Shown: positions 12,559-25,400 of the stretch, in pieces
Numbering within the stretch: the stretch's first letter is position 1
How the letters are laid out: each line of letters begins with the position of its first letter
Assembly (NCBI GenBank): GCA_037043015.1
Contig: CM073324.1
Coordinates: 17,140,597 to 17,204,596, forward strand
DNA: 64,000 nucleotides
Source: Bryum argenteum
Lineage: Eukaryota > Streptophyta > Bryopsida > Bryales > Bryaceae
Direction of reading: 5' to 3'
Notes under the pieces: generated by a model
Told to the model about the DNA's origin: nothing
The model's database searches: none
Seen by the model: only the letters and a program-made list of their open reading frames with translations
Translations under genes and position numbers: made by a program

Positions 12559-12850
12559 GGAATGATTGTGTAAATAAGGTGGAAGAAGGTGAGAGGGATG
12601 CTGTTTCTACAATCTTGTACAAGGTTTTCCATGTGCGAACAACGTACGGTACCATACCATAGGCTGCTTATCAGCTTGAACATGTAAACTCGTGTACAGC
12701 TTCGTCTAGAAGTTTTCGGCTTGAGTGGTGCATCAGATCACTCAGAAGTTTCCTTCATTGACCAATTAGTAGATTCGGTAGTATGATTCACGATATGCTA
12801 GTGGACATCTCGATCTCAGACGAAGTTCGGGACATGTGCTGCCGAGTCAC

Positions 12851-12966
12851 TGTCCGGAGTATATCGTACCATTCTTAGTGAAGCTTTATTAGAGGAGGAA
12901 AGAGAAAACTACATCCGCAGTGATTGGGAGCACATGTCCGGAGTATATCGTACCATTCTTAGTGAA
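12851..12966 (+). repeat. Identical 32-bp direct repeats
   Basis: A 32-bp sequence beginning TGTCCGGAGTATATCGTACC occurs at 12851-12882 and again, without change, at 12935-12966. The 52 bases between look unrelated. It lies about 300 bp beyond the helicase stop codon, probably in or just after its 3' untranslated region. Confidence 0.95.
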
Positions 12967-13565
12967 AATGTGCAGGCAAGCTTGCCGTGGGCTCGAAATG
13001 AGTGAGAATTGGGGTGACCTTTTGTTATTTACAACACTTCACCTCATAATGGACTTTTGAACTCTTGAAGTTAACAAAGGCCGGAAAGTGAAACATTGAA
13101 ATTATGTTTTTGAGAATTTTGGCATTTATTTTGGGATTATTTTCCATGAACCATGCCGTTCTATACGTACAATGAAACCTCTAATTATTGAGCAAGGGAA
13201 CTTTGTTTTCCAATATTTACTCCATTCAACAACTGGTATGGGATACTATTTGCACCGGCATTTGGGGTGCGGATATTCAAGTAGGTGACATTTAGGCGGG
13301 TCAGATTTGGGAATCCTTGGTTTCAAACCAGTTCTTCTAATACCCTAACTCGGTGGTCGTGTGTGCCCGCTGGTGTATCGTTGGTCCATGCACGTAGGGA
13401 TGTGGGCAGCGAAATTGACGTTTGCCTCACGTTGGTGTACCGTTTGCCCATGCACGTCTGGATGATGGGGGACGACGGCAATTTTGATACTTTTTATGTG
13501 TAAGAAGGTCTTTCCTTTATGTTTCGTTCCAGAGGCACTGTTGTTAGTGGAGTTGGAAGCCCGGA

Positions 13566-14400
13566 ATGGACGCCCTTGCACTCCTTGAGTTCGTCGATCG
13601 TGGACTGTGGAAAGGGGAAAAGTTTGTGCAAATTGCTGCGAATCTGGGTATGGGGCAGAACGCCCTCGGTCGCAAACTAGCAGATTCGGGATGAGTCGAC
13701 GTGTATTCGAACGTGCATGTGGACAAGCTGAAGGCAATAATCCTCAGCAAAATCCCACTCGGTCGAGCAAACTTGAACTGGGGAATCCGGAGTGTACAGG
13801 CAACACTGAAGCTTTGGACACTACGAGTGCCTAGGTCGACAGTCCGTGATGCATTGAAGGAGCTGCAACCCGAGCATATGGACCGCGGCCAAGTCGGCCG
13901 CCTGTTTTGTGGCTAGTACATGATAACCGAGCCGATGTTCCTATGGCACATGGATTGTAAGTAAATAAAAAAAATCCTCTCTTGACATTCTGCGTGGATC
14001 TGCCAAGCAGAACACTCACCAAACTCACAGTGTTGTACGTCCCGCCATTATATGCATCGTACAATAAACTAGCGCCGTGGAAGATCAGAATTCATGCTTG
14101 CATCGACGGCGGCTCACACTGTGTTGTTTGGGCAAAGGTAGCAACTAACAAGCGTACGGAGACAATATTCATGGGCTATGAGGAGGCCGTGGGAAAGTAT
14201 GGCCACCCCCTAAGAATCCGTTCTGATTTTGCAAGTGAGCACGTTCTCGTCGAGCAAGACATCACACGTGCATGACCTGGAGTTTACAAGGCATACTAAA
14301 CCGCCATCGTTCACTTCCACGGACAATGAACGACGAACATCGAGAGTGAACGGAACAACGAGCGACTATGTTGCCTGAATGGCGCGTGCAAACGAGCTAC
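13566..14400 (+). pseudogene. Decayed integrase-like (DDE) transposable element gene
   Basis: Three frame-shifted pieces in order resemble an integrase-domain family known mainly from animals and fungi. From 13566: MDALALLEFVDRGLWKGEKF and on, ending in a stop. From about 13698: YSNVHVDKLKAIIL, IRSVQATLKLW and RVPRSTVRDALKELQP. Then LWHMD at about 13940-13956, and after a gap of about 90 bp NKLAPWKIRIHACIDG, VVWAKVATNKRTETI and KYGHPLRIRSD up to about 14275. The WHMD...KL..W.I..H..IDG pattern carries the first catalytic Asp and IRSD a candidate second. Stops and shifts show it is dead; after 14275 only a blurred match (ESERNNERL, about 14341) remains. The family match is from memory of motif patterns, not a search. 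Confidence 0.65.
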
Positions 14401-14568
14401 CTAGGTATCTGGGCCACGGAAAACAACGTTCCCCATTTTGAACCCTACACCTATAAAACCCAAATCCACGGTCTTCAAATAGTGTTTGGCCACCACTCAA
14501 ATCGCATGTAGCCATATAGGCCACACGTGCAAATAGTATTCCATAAATTAGTAGCCATTTTATTTTGA

Positions 14569-15549
14569 TTAACCCCTAAACGTCCCCAATGTCGTTTTTC
14601 TACATTTTGGATGGAGGGCAGAAACTTTGAAGAGCCATAATGCCTTCATCCAAACTCTGTTTTGGATGAAATCACTTGGGTTGGGTCCCAAATCAAGTCT
14701 AGTGTGTTTGGTAAAACTTTCAGAGCCATAAAATCAACTATGAATTAATGGCATGCATTTTAGTGAAGGCAACTTTTGGTTTTGGGTTTTCAGATATTAG
14801 GCATGTTTTATCATTACAAGCCAATTATGTGAAACCAAAAGTAGTTTTTGATGAAATTTTCTTACACGAAAATGGTCTTTAGATGATTTCTGACAATTTT
14901 CTACTTGGAAGATTTTTGATCCAAATACTTTTGGTATTACATTTTCAATGATGTTTCCACAATGAAAAAAGTGAAAAAAATGGATGATTTTTGAACAGCC
15001 ATATCTTTTTCAACCACCGTTAGATTTCAACTTTATTTTTCGGATGAATTCCAAATAGTGTCAACTCTGAGTAGTACAAAGCTTGACCAAATCGAAGATG
15101 TTTTGTAGATAAGGCGTAGATTTGAGTGCATAGGGACTAGTTTTGGACTATATTCCCTTTGTAAATTTTTGGGGAGTTTTTACCATTGCAAGGGTATTTT
15201 TTGAGCCAAGTAATTATTTTGATGATTTTTTTTTACACACGGGTACTATTGAGATGAAGATCAAGAACTTTCTAGTTGGAGATTTTTTCATTGGAGTAGC
15301 TTTGTTGGTAGATTTTCCACTCTAAAGTGAAAATGATGAAATTTTGTAGCTTATTTTGCACACTAATATGTTATGGTCTTGCAATCTATAAGGCCTCATG
15401 ACTCAAATTTTGGTCCACATGACCTACAACAAGTCTATTACAAGTTTGTACGGTTGAGATCTAAATAGCTTATATTCATTTTCATCTATGACACTTTTTT
15501 TGAAAATGTGATTTTTGGCTAAAAATAGGCTGGGACGTTTTGGGGTTAA
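14569..15549. mobile_element. TTAA-flanked inverted-repeat element, 981 bp, non-autonomous
   Basis: The left end reads TTAACCCCTAAACGTCCC and the right end, on the other strand, TTAACCCCAAAACGTCCC: 17 of 18 identical. If TTAA is a duplicated target site, the element proper starts CCCC and ends GGGG, the arrangement of piggyBac-type ends. There is no long reading frame. A diverged collinear copy lies at 2487-3428. A shorter element at 52251-52492 carries nearly the same ends. Confidence 0.75.
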
Positions 15550-16421
15550 GTTGTTTTTGAAATTATAATTACATCTATCCAAAATTCATTTGCTTCACTT
15601 TATAGAATGAGATCAAATTGCTAAAAAAGTTACCTAGGTTGCCAATCCTAGAAAATTGTACAAAACTTGTGAGAAATTAGTTCAACTTGAATCATATCAT
15701 CTTAACTCTATCAAAATATCGTAGTTGGCGTGATAGGGTTATCCTAAATAGTTTACCTAATTTTAATTATTCACCATGGATAATTTTAATTCTATACGAG
15801 AGACCCTCAATATACCTCATCAAGTTGATAAGAATCCAATTATGAACATGTACAGATTTTAACAACGCACGTAAGCTAAGGTTCTAAAGGACCATTGCAA
15901 GTAGAGTACCATGCTCATGCTATGACACCAACCGTGAGCAAGAAGTTCTCATCCACATCATATTTTCAGGATAATTTTCATCCGAAATGTGGATGATGTA
16001 TTTGCTAAAACCTCAAGCAGGGTTTTAGGTGAGGTGGACACAGTAGCAGTGATTTCGGCAACTTCCCGAACTCACCGACACAAAGGGCTCCAATGCAGGA
16101 GCCTCGAAAGCCTCACCCATCGGATCGATGTCTGTCGCTAAAAAATTACTTCGATGGAATCCAAAGAAAATCCACCGACGCACCCACAAATCGCAAAAAT
16201 CCGATGAGGCAGCTTCCGAGAGAAGCCAAACCAAGCCGCTAGATGCAGTCACCGCATCGCCCAATTCTCCGGCTCCAGCTTCACGAGCACGATTGCGAGT
16301 TCCAATTTGCGGATTAACCGACCACCTTGTATAGATTTTTATGCCCCTGGTCCAACATTTAAACCATTTCATACAATGCTTTTTGAGCGCACGGATTAGG
16401 GTTACGTAGTAAGAATTGGAG
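15550..16421. other. Intergenic region and REV3 upstream region
   Basis: The first 450 bases are AT-rich with no gene. From about 16020 the sequence becomes GC-richer and leads into the REV3 start; it probably holds the promoter and 5' untranslated region. An open frame on the minus strand here (16025-16498) runs across the REV3 start and resembles nothing. Confidence 0.4.
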
Positions 16422-19400
16422 ATGGCGATCGAGCGAACGCCACCGAGTCCTGCACTGAAGTCGATCAGCACGCCTGATGGAGTTGCTGCTGCACCCATGT
16501 TCAGCTTGCGCGTTGTTAATCTGGAATACTATTTGGCACCTCCAGTCCCTGGCATGGACGTTTGCTACTCCAAGTTTCAAGGTGAGCTTGCATCAATTTT
16601 CTTTTCGGGAAAATACAGCGATCTCTATTTTTTTTGTTGACTAGAGATTGTGATGTTTTCAGGTCGTACTGTGACTGAGGTGCCTGTCGTGCGGATTTAT
16701 GGTGCAACTCCAGCTGGTCAGAAGGCTTGCTTACACTTACACCAGGTGACTGCCTCTTTCCTTAATGAATCCATCCCGAATTGTATCAGTTTTTGTATGA
16801 TTTGAAGGGACAATGGAAGATTTAATTTTCATACAAGTGCTCATGCTGTTGAAATGGCAATCAGATGTATCGAACATATAGGTTGCTTTTGAGAACAGGG
16901 ATCCGAAGTAGGTCCTGATCGGAATATGAATTTTGTTTCTCACGCCATATTGCTAAAAGCATTTACTTGTGCATACAGGTGTTTCCCTATTTTTATGTGC
17001 CATACGATGAGGACCTGCCACAAGACATTAGCGATGGTACGTGCCTCTGAAGCTTTGAGAATCAGAAGAAGCAGAATATGGTATTTGATTGATTAGCTCT
17101 TTTCAAATTTGCGTTGTCATTTGATTGCGTGGTCTGTGATTCTAGCTCTTGCGTATGTGCGGAGTCTGGCTTCGGCAATCGAGAGAGCTATGAAGGTATT
17201 GCAATCTTTCAAAATGCTTACCACTGATGCTTCGTTAATGGGCTTGATTTTTAGTGGGGTCACGCATATGTTCGTGTGTATTCCACTCATGGATATCGTA
17301 ATTGACTCGAAAGTGAAAGTCTAGGGCTCCTGCATGTTGAGGTTCCGTGGCTAAAAGATTGATACTTGACTTAGATGAGTTTGTATGGGAATTAAATTGC
17401 TGTTGTTGCTTGTGCAGCTAGCTAGTAGCCACGCAGCAAAGAAGCAGCATGTGCACAGTTGTAGCTTGGTGAAAGCTCGCCGCTATTATGGCTACTACCC
17501 GTCTGAGCAGCTTTTTATCAAGATTGTATTGTATCCTCAAAATGCTTGACTGTAACGTGCTTTTAAACATTCTGGATTGCTTGATCTAGTATGAGGTCGT
17601 TGCCATTTTCCTTGACTACGAGCACAGATATCACCCCCAGGAAGTTGCTCGCATTAGTACGCTGTTGCTGGTAACAATTTCTGTCCATCCTTTTTGTGTT
17701 CACAACCATCAACCTGTTAGCTTCTCATTCTATTCAATACCGGCTCTGGTAAAAAAATTCAAAGGAGTAAATTGCATGAATCCATCTGCTAAATCATGTC
17801 ATAGATTCACAAGTGCAGTAGATCTGACCATTATCGTAGTATGAACGCAGGGTGGAGGAATTATGAATCGCAAGTTCCAGCCACATGAATCGCACATTTC
17901 ATACTTGCTCCAACTTCTGGTACGCGGGGTTCGACTTACTGCATGCTTGTCTTACTTTTTTACAGCATATGAAGCCGGGTAAGTTGCATAATAGGCTGAG
18001 TATTCATGGGTATGTGGCAGATTGACCAAAATTTGGCGGGCATGAGCCATATCCACCTCTCCAGTGTGAAGTTCCGACGACCTGTTCCTGAGCGGCCTTC
18101 TGACACCTTGCATGTAGTGCAACAACTGAGGGACGAGTTTGTTCCACCTCAAGGTGCAAATCACCAAACAGCGGCCTCGACGGAAGCAACTCCTCCGACT
18201 TCTGAGTACGCAGGGTCGGGCGCCGAGGGTAGAAGCCAAGCACATGCATGGGTGGAGTCTTCTATTCCTGCTCACTGGATCTGGCCCTCACATTACTCCA
18301 CCGGTGGCCCTTTTGCAAGACAAAGCACTTGCGAGCTTGAAGTTGATGCATCCGTTGAAGGTGAACATCTCACTTTGCTCTTTCTGTTCTAGGATACATT
18401 TTTTTTGTCCATGTGCTTCTTGAGAGATGTATGGAGTACAAAAGCCAAGTTGGTGAGATAACTCGTTCATTCTCTTACGGGAGGTTGTCATCGATCTCCG
18501 ACATCCCCGTTTCCATATAGCTCAGAAATAGCTGAGCATATTGAGACTTTTGACATTCTCGTGTTTAAATAATTGTACAGGAAGTGGTGAAAGTCTCTTT
18601 TTTGTTAGAAAGTATCGATGTTTCGAATAGATGACATCTAGCGAAGTTATGCTAATGAAGTCAACTTGCTATCGAAGTCAAGCGAGTAGTTGGAGCTGCT
18701 GTTGGTAGCAGAGATCGGTACTTTTGTTAAGAGTGCTGGTGCTTGGTTCGCAGATATTCTCAATCGGCAAGAATTGGTGTTCGTGCCACTTCATGAAGCA
18801 GGAGCTGCGATCAAATTGGTTCAGTCCTTGACGCCGATGTGGGAGGTAAGTTTTCACAATCTCAGTTTATTGGTTCAACCGATAGACATGGAACTTCATT
18901 TTCTTCTACTCGGCCATTCGATTCTGGCACCATTTTTGAGAGTGGTGATTGTTTTCAGGAGGAGAAGCTTAGGACTGGAGATAACGGTCCCGCTGGAGCT
19001 GCGGCGCTTAAACCCTCACCAGACCGTTTCCTTCCACCTCCATCAGCCTTGGAACACGCCCTTCGTGATTCGCTATTCCAGATTGCCCAGGAGGAAGAGA
19101 GGTCTCATCATATTGAGCTTCAGAACGAGCAGCTTCTTAAAAGTACCCAGGAGATGCTACTAGAGTGCTCACAAGCGGCTAATACTGCGAGGCCGGACGT
19201 TGGAGTGTTGGATACAAAGAGTATCGGTGTCCAAGGATGGCACAGTGACGAAGACGGGAACTCGAGTGGGGAGAAATCACGAAGCCAAGACGAGCTTGTT
19301 GATGAGCACGTCATTCGTAGCCAGCCTCCACGCTCCTCTCAGGTAAAGAATGTCATAAGCCCATGTAGTCTCTTTTCCAATTAATACCATATAAGGTTGT

Positions 19401-22400
19401 GCTTATTTGGATTGCTGGAAGCAGGAAGCAGAGCAAGAGGTAGCGGAGCTATTAGATTGGATGGGTGCTTCGCAAGAGCATGAATCAGGGGATGAGCTTG
19501 ACGAAGAAGCGTTCGAGATTCGGCGAGGCTTGAGCCAACCGTGGGAGTCACCAAGTATGGAAGCCGCCATGCTGCAAGCACTCTCTAGATTTGAGCAAGC
19601 GACCCAAAAAGAATGTCGGGAGATTCTTGATTGTGTGAACCATGAGGAAGGCGAGGAAGATGAAGGTGATGAGGATCTTGAAGCTGCCCTTCTTGAGATC
19701 GATCTTGAAGATGTACAAAGAGGCAGAAGCATTCCACAAATGGATGGCGCAAGCGATTTGTGTGCTTCACATGGCAAAGATTTACTTCACCGATATACTC
19801 AACATTTAAATAGATTGGCAACTAAGCAGCCCCAGGTCCGTGACCCTATCAATACTGTACAGAATACTCAACTCTCGTCTCTACAAATACCTCAAAACGA
19901 TGGTGCGGATGACGAAGAGGGTGATTTCGCGCCGGAGCCGAAGCGGGCTCGTCGAAGCAAAGGAGTGCTAGTTCATAGCAAAAAGGAGAGTCACAAGGAG
20001 AAGGAGGTTCCGAAACGACCTCAATGGGGTATGCTGCCTCTGATGGGGGTCTCCTCCCAGCCCACAATTGTAAAGCAAGAGAAACAGGTCAGTAAGCAGG
20101 ATACTGTACCTCGAAGCAGGGACCTTCGACAACGAACAGATGTGCCCACGGACGAGAAGGCAAGAGGCTCAGAAGTCTCGTTACGAGCCTTGATGAGAAG
20201 GAAACGAGAGCGTTCGCGTTTGCGCAGTAAGGACTCCTCTCTCTCCGGCGGCAGTTCCATTCTAGGAAGTCAGAGCGAAGGGGAACAGTCATTCGGGGGA
20301 GTGGGGGTTGTCAAGAGTGAAGGCTCTTCATTTCCTGAGGATTCTGAATCTCAAGAGCAAGAGGTTATCAAACTTGGGAAAGTCAAGGTCGAGGTAGCTG
20401 CTCCAGATCGAGGCATTACAACAAGACCACGAGATTTGAATCTGCAGACTTCGAAGTCCCGGGTACTCAACAGAGATGCTGAGAAAATAGCCAGGAGTTC
20501 ACAAATCGAATCAGGGTCTAGAGAGCAAGTTGTCACTGGCTCCATGTATCCTGTTGGTGATGTGGATGAATTGAGAGGGTTTAATCAAACGAAGCAATTA
20601 CCTCCGAAGACTGAAAGCTTGTCAGTGAAGTGGGATGGCTTGCTTGAAACTGGCGATGATCGAGATTGCGGGGGTGGGGGGAGGAAGCCCCACGCTGAAA
20701 TACCCGCAGTGCAGAATACTGAAGTTTCGAAGAGTATTCTAGTTGTTGAGGATGAAGTTTTGCTTGAAGAGCATGTTCCATTGACTCAAATGAATGAATC
20801 TAAAACTCTCATCCGTGAGAAAATAGTCATGTTGCAACATGGAGATATGGATGATGAGGATATAGAGCTCGTGGAGGGAGCAACACAAGCTTGTGCTGAG
20901 ATTACGAAGCGCTCATCAGCTTTAGTGAATCTTTCACAAGAAGTTAATGATGCTACTCCACAGACGGATGCTTGTTTTCGCCATGAGGATGTCGTGCAGC
21001 TTTCGCAAAGACTGGATTTGGGTACAGAAGAAGCCGAGTGCCATGTTATCGAGACTCAGTTAGCAGATCATGAAATATTGTGGAGAATGGAACACGATAG
21101 TGAAGCTGCTGAAACCTTCGATGACGAATTCCTCGGAACAGTTCTTGTTCAAGAACGAGAAGATGTAGTTGGCAACCTCTCGCAAGCGCCGGGCAAGACT
21201 GAAAGATCTGGTGACGAAGAACCTCCTCCCAACCTTGACCATAAGAACGACTTGAATGAAAGTACCGAAGCTGCAGAATTGATATTCAATGACATGTCCG
21301 ACATCAGCGAGGATAGTCTCGACACTAGAAGCGCCCACAAGTTGGATGATAGTGATGAAATTGCAGATGCGTCAGAGGAGGAAGAAGATGCACGGGCGAG
21401 GCTTAAGCCTGAAGGTGCTCCAATTCTCAGGGGTGAAGATATGTTACGCGTTAATGGAGTGCAAGTTCCTCTGGCAAGTGATGTAGGGTCTAGAATTTTG
21501 AAGGATGCTTCTCAGAAGCCTTTAGATAACATCGAAGTGCCTGAAGCACAACAAGCAGCAGAAGAATGTGGAGGAGATTTGAAGGATATTAAAGAAGCTG
21601 ATGCTGTTTTGGGAGCTTCTACTTCTGGAAAACTCGAAGGCATGAAGGACTCTGCTTCTTGCAGCGCGCAGGATACCTTGATTCCCTTCAAATTTCACCA
21701 GAAACCGCCATCCAGAGACGCACTTATGGCAACTCTTAGCCAGTATAATCTCAGAGGCGTAGATTATGGGGGCGTGTTTTATGGAAATTCAAAAGATGTG
21801 CCCTCACGAGCCACAGTTTCTGCAGGCTTGATCTTTGATGGTGAGTAGATTGTTGCTTCATTCCTACTAAGTCGCTAGTGGCCAGCAGTGGCCGCCAATA
21901 GCTTTAGGATCCAGAGTAACGAATTTGAAGCTTCAAGGTGTGGAACGATCCAAAGAAGAAATAGTATACCTCATTGGGAGTCACTGTATACATAAATATA
22001 AGCTTTTCAGGCAGGTTTATGAATCTTGAATATTATGTTTGTTATATCTCCTTATCCTTTCATGTGTCGTTTACAGTGAAATCGAGAGATGCTCTTGACT
22101 TGCCCCAGTTCGTATTTGGAGCGGAGAACAAGGCGAGCAGATTCAGCACCAGTCGTGGAGAAGCGAAAGCCAAGCCTGCTGATCTTCGGCCAGGAATGGG
22201 AGTTCCCTGCCATTTTGAGAACGATGGATCCGTGTCCTACCTTCTGACTCCGGCGAGACCACCTCCCAGCCGGCTTGCAGTGCAACAGTGGCTAGCCGAG
22301 AATCCCATTTCAGGTGCCCAAAAGCATTCGAGCTCACGTGGAGAACGGGTGTTCACCATGGACGCCAACACAGGGAAACTGGTACCCATGGATGAGGCTG

Positions 22401-25400
22401 GAAGCAACAGCACCACGCAGGACAGCCTCCCAGGTGAAGAAGAGTTCTTTCGACCAGCTTCACCGAAATACGATGAAAAGCATGTACTAGCTACCCCAAT
22501 GGCTAATGGATCTCAAGAGTATGTTGTCTCCAGCAAGAGGATCAATCGAAGAATCGGCGATGCCGATGCACAAAAAGCATCCGGCTCCCGATCTCTTTAC
22601 TCCAATCCTCCAGTACCCGAAACACCCCCAGTGCAGAAGACTATGCCTGCTCCGGCACCAGTAGATCCTCGCATTGCCAAGGTTGGTCCACTTTTTTCTG
22701 GTTTTGTCAGTTGTCTGGAGGTCTTCTTCTTTCATTGTTGATGGAGCTCTTTCCATGCAGGTAAAGGACTCTGCAGGGACTGCAAAAAATGTTCCGAAAG
22801 CAGCATTACGCTGGCGTGATGTATCGCAGATTACAGCTCCTTCTCCACTGAAAGGGCAATTGACACCCCTCAGTCAATCTGGGTTTCGTGATCCCGCCAG
22901 CGTTGGGGCGGGTCAGCAAATCACATTGATGAGTATCGAGGTATGGTTTATGACGCTTTTTCATCTAGTAATTGCAGGAAGATGGGAAAAGGAGAGCTTT
23001 CTAACACTTGCTGCCTTGCTTGGCAGGTGCACTCAGAAACACGAGGAAATTTACGTCCAGACCCTCGTTATGATGCGATTGGAATGGTCGTTATCGACAT
23101 TCAATACGATGATGAAACGCGAGGCCATCAAAACAATCAGACCCTAGTTTTACTAGTAGATGCGAATGCCGCCTCTTCTTCGAAGTAAGCTCTTGTCCTT
23201 AAAAAGCTATTGCCTTCCCAACTTCGAGATATTGGCTGCATACTCCATGATATGTTTATATCGTATACATGCTGTTCCTGCAGGACCATATAAACGAAGA
23301 ACATTGCATTTAATAACGTGATAATGATTTAATTTGGGCTGAGGATGGTTCTATGCTGCTAATTAACTTGGGAGTCTAATTCGGGCTTGAGACCAACATG
23401 CTCATGGTTGCTGTCATGTTGCAGAAACGTCGATGGTGTTCCAGGTTGCATCCTTATCTACCTTCCGGACGAGCTGAGCCTATTCAAGTGCTTCATACGC
23501 CTGGTTCGCCTTTGCGACCCGGACATGCTAGTGGGTTGGGAGGTTCAAGGTTGCTCGTTAGGATTGCTGGCTGAAAGAGCAGCGAATCTGGGAGTAGGGC
23601 TGCTGAAGGAGCTTTCTCGTACCCCTCCAAAGGCACAAGCTCAAAGCTTCAAAACCGAAGCTGATGCTAATCCTGACGGGGATGGCAAAGCAAAGGCTCA
23701 AGAGCTTCGAAACTCTGTCTTTTCAGATATGGCACCGTTGGAGGCCGGAGTGCAAGACAGTGTGATTTCAGATGAGTGGGGTCGGACGAACGGAAGTGGT
23801 CTGTTTATCGGGGGTCGGATCGTGTTGAATTTGTGGAGGATCATGCGTGGAGAGGTGAAGCTGGGAATTTACACGCTGGAGGCAGTCGCTGAAGCTGTAC
23901 TTCGCAGGAGGGTGCCGCGAATCCCTTGCCGCACTCTCACTCGGTGGTTTGCTCGTGGTCCTACCCAAGGCAGACATCGATGCATTTCTTTCTACATCGA
24001 TAGAGCGAAACTCAATTTTGAGATCATGGACCAACTTGACCTGGTACTGCCCCTCTTGCCTGGACGGTTGACCCAGAGACTGTAGTTTCACCATTTTCAA
24101 AATCAATGCAATGTAATGAAGAACTTCGGATGTGTTGGTTATGAAGGAAGAAAGTTGAACAGAAGATATTATCTTCATAAGCCTTATGGAATGCTAAGAG
24201 AACATATCAAGGATCTGACATTAGTGTCTTCTTGCAGTTAAATCGAACTGCAGAGCTGGCACGGGTTTTCGGTATAGATTTCTACTCGGTGTTTTCTCGT
24301 GGTTCGCAGTATCGAGTGGAGTCGATGATGCTGCGGCTAGCTCACACTCAAAATTTCCTTCTTCTATCTCCAAGCAAGCAACAGGTGCTTTCAAATCCTG
24401 CTACTCTGTTAAAACTATTCTAAAATGTGGGAAGACTATGCTTAATATGCGTCGTTTTTGGTGGCAGGTCGCTGCCCAACCAGCAATGGAATGTCTGCCA
24501 CTCGTGATGGAACCTGAGTCGAGATTCTACACGAGTCCAGTGGTGGTTCTGGATTTCCAGTCGCTGTACCCTTCTATGATCATCGCGTACAATCTCTGCT
24601 TCTCAACTTGCTTGGGTAAGATCGTCGCCAACAACCCCAAGGTCCTCGGGGTCACCAATCTGCCAATCCCACCGGGCTTATTGCAGGAACTCAAGGACCT
24701 CCTCACCATAACACCCAACGGTGTCATGTATACTCCTCCAGAGGTGAATTTTACAATGCCGTAGATTCAAGAGGTCATGTCTAATGCTCGATGATCTTTA
24801 CTGATTCATCTCGAACGTGGCAGGTGCGTCAAGGAGTGGTGCCAAGACTACTTTCAGAGATTCTCTCGACACGAATAATGGTAAAGCAGGCGATGAAGAA
24901 GTTAGCTCCGGATCAAAAGGTTTTGCAAAGGGTACGACGTCATTCTCGTGCTCGATCATTCTCTTAAATAGATCGAAATGTGTGATCCTTGGACAATGCT
25001 CAATCCTCACTGATTTTACTTCTTGGTGCAGGTTCTGAATGCAAGGCAGTTCGCCCTGAAGTTGATAGCGAATGTTACTTACGGGTACACCGCAGCGGGG
25101 TTCAGTGGTCGAATGCCATGCGCCGAGCTTGCGGATAGTATTGTTCAATGTGGGCGTCTCACACTTGAACGCGCCATACACCTCGTTAATACTACGAAAA
25201 AATGGGATGCTCGGGTTGTTTATGGTGATACGGACAGGCAAGTGACCATCTTACCATCCAAAGCGTGCTCATAATTTTGCTTCTGTCATTTTAATAGGTG
25301 GAGGGATTCTTCTGTACCCAATAACCAATAAGAAACAATCAGAAGGTTATTTCAAGGTTCAGATACAAGTGCTTTTCTCTTAGACCATTCTCTGGAAGGA

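Noticed and set aside
16025..16498. 157-codon minus-strand frame across the REV3 start
   Set aside because: It covers the conserved first exon of REV3 in antisense and resembles no protein.
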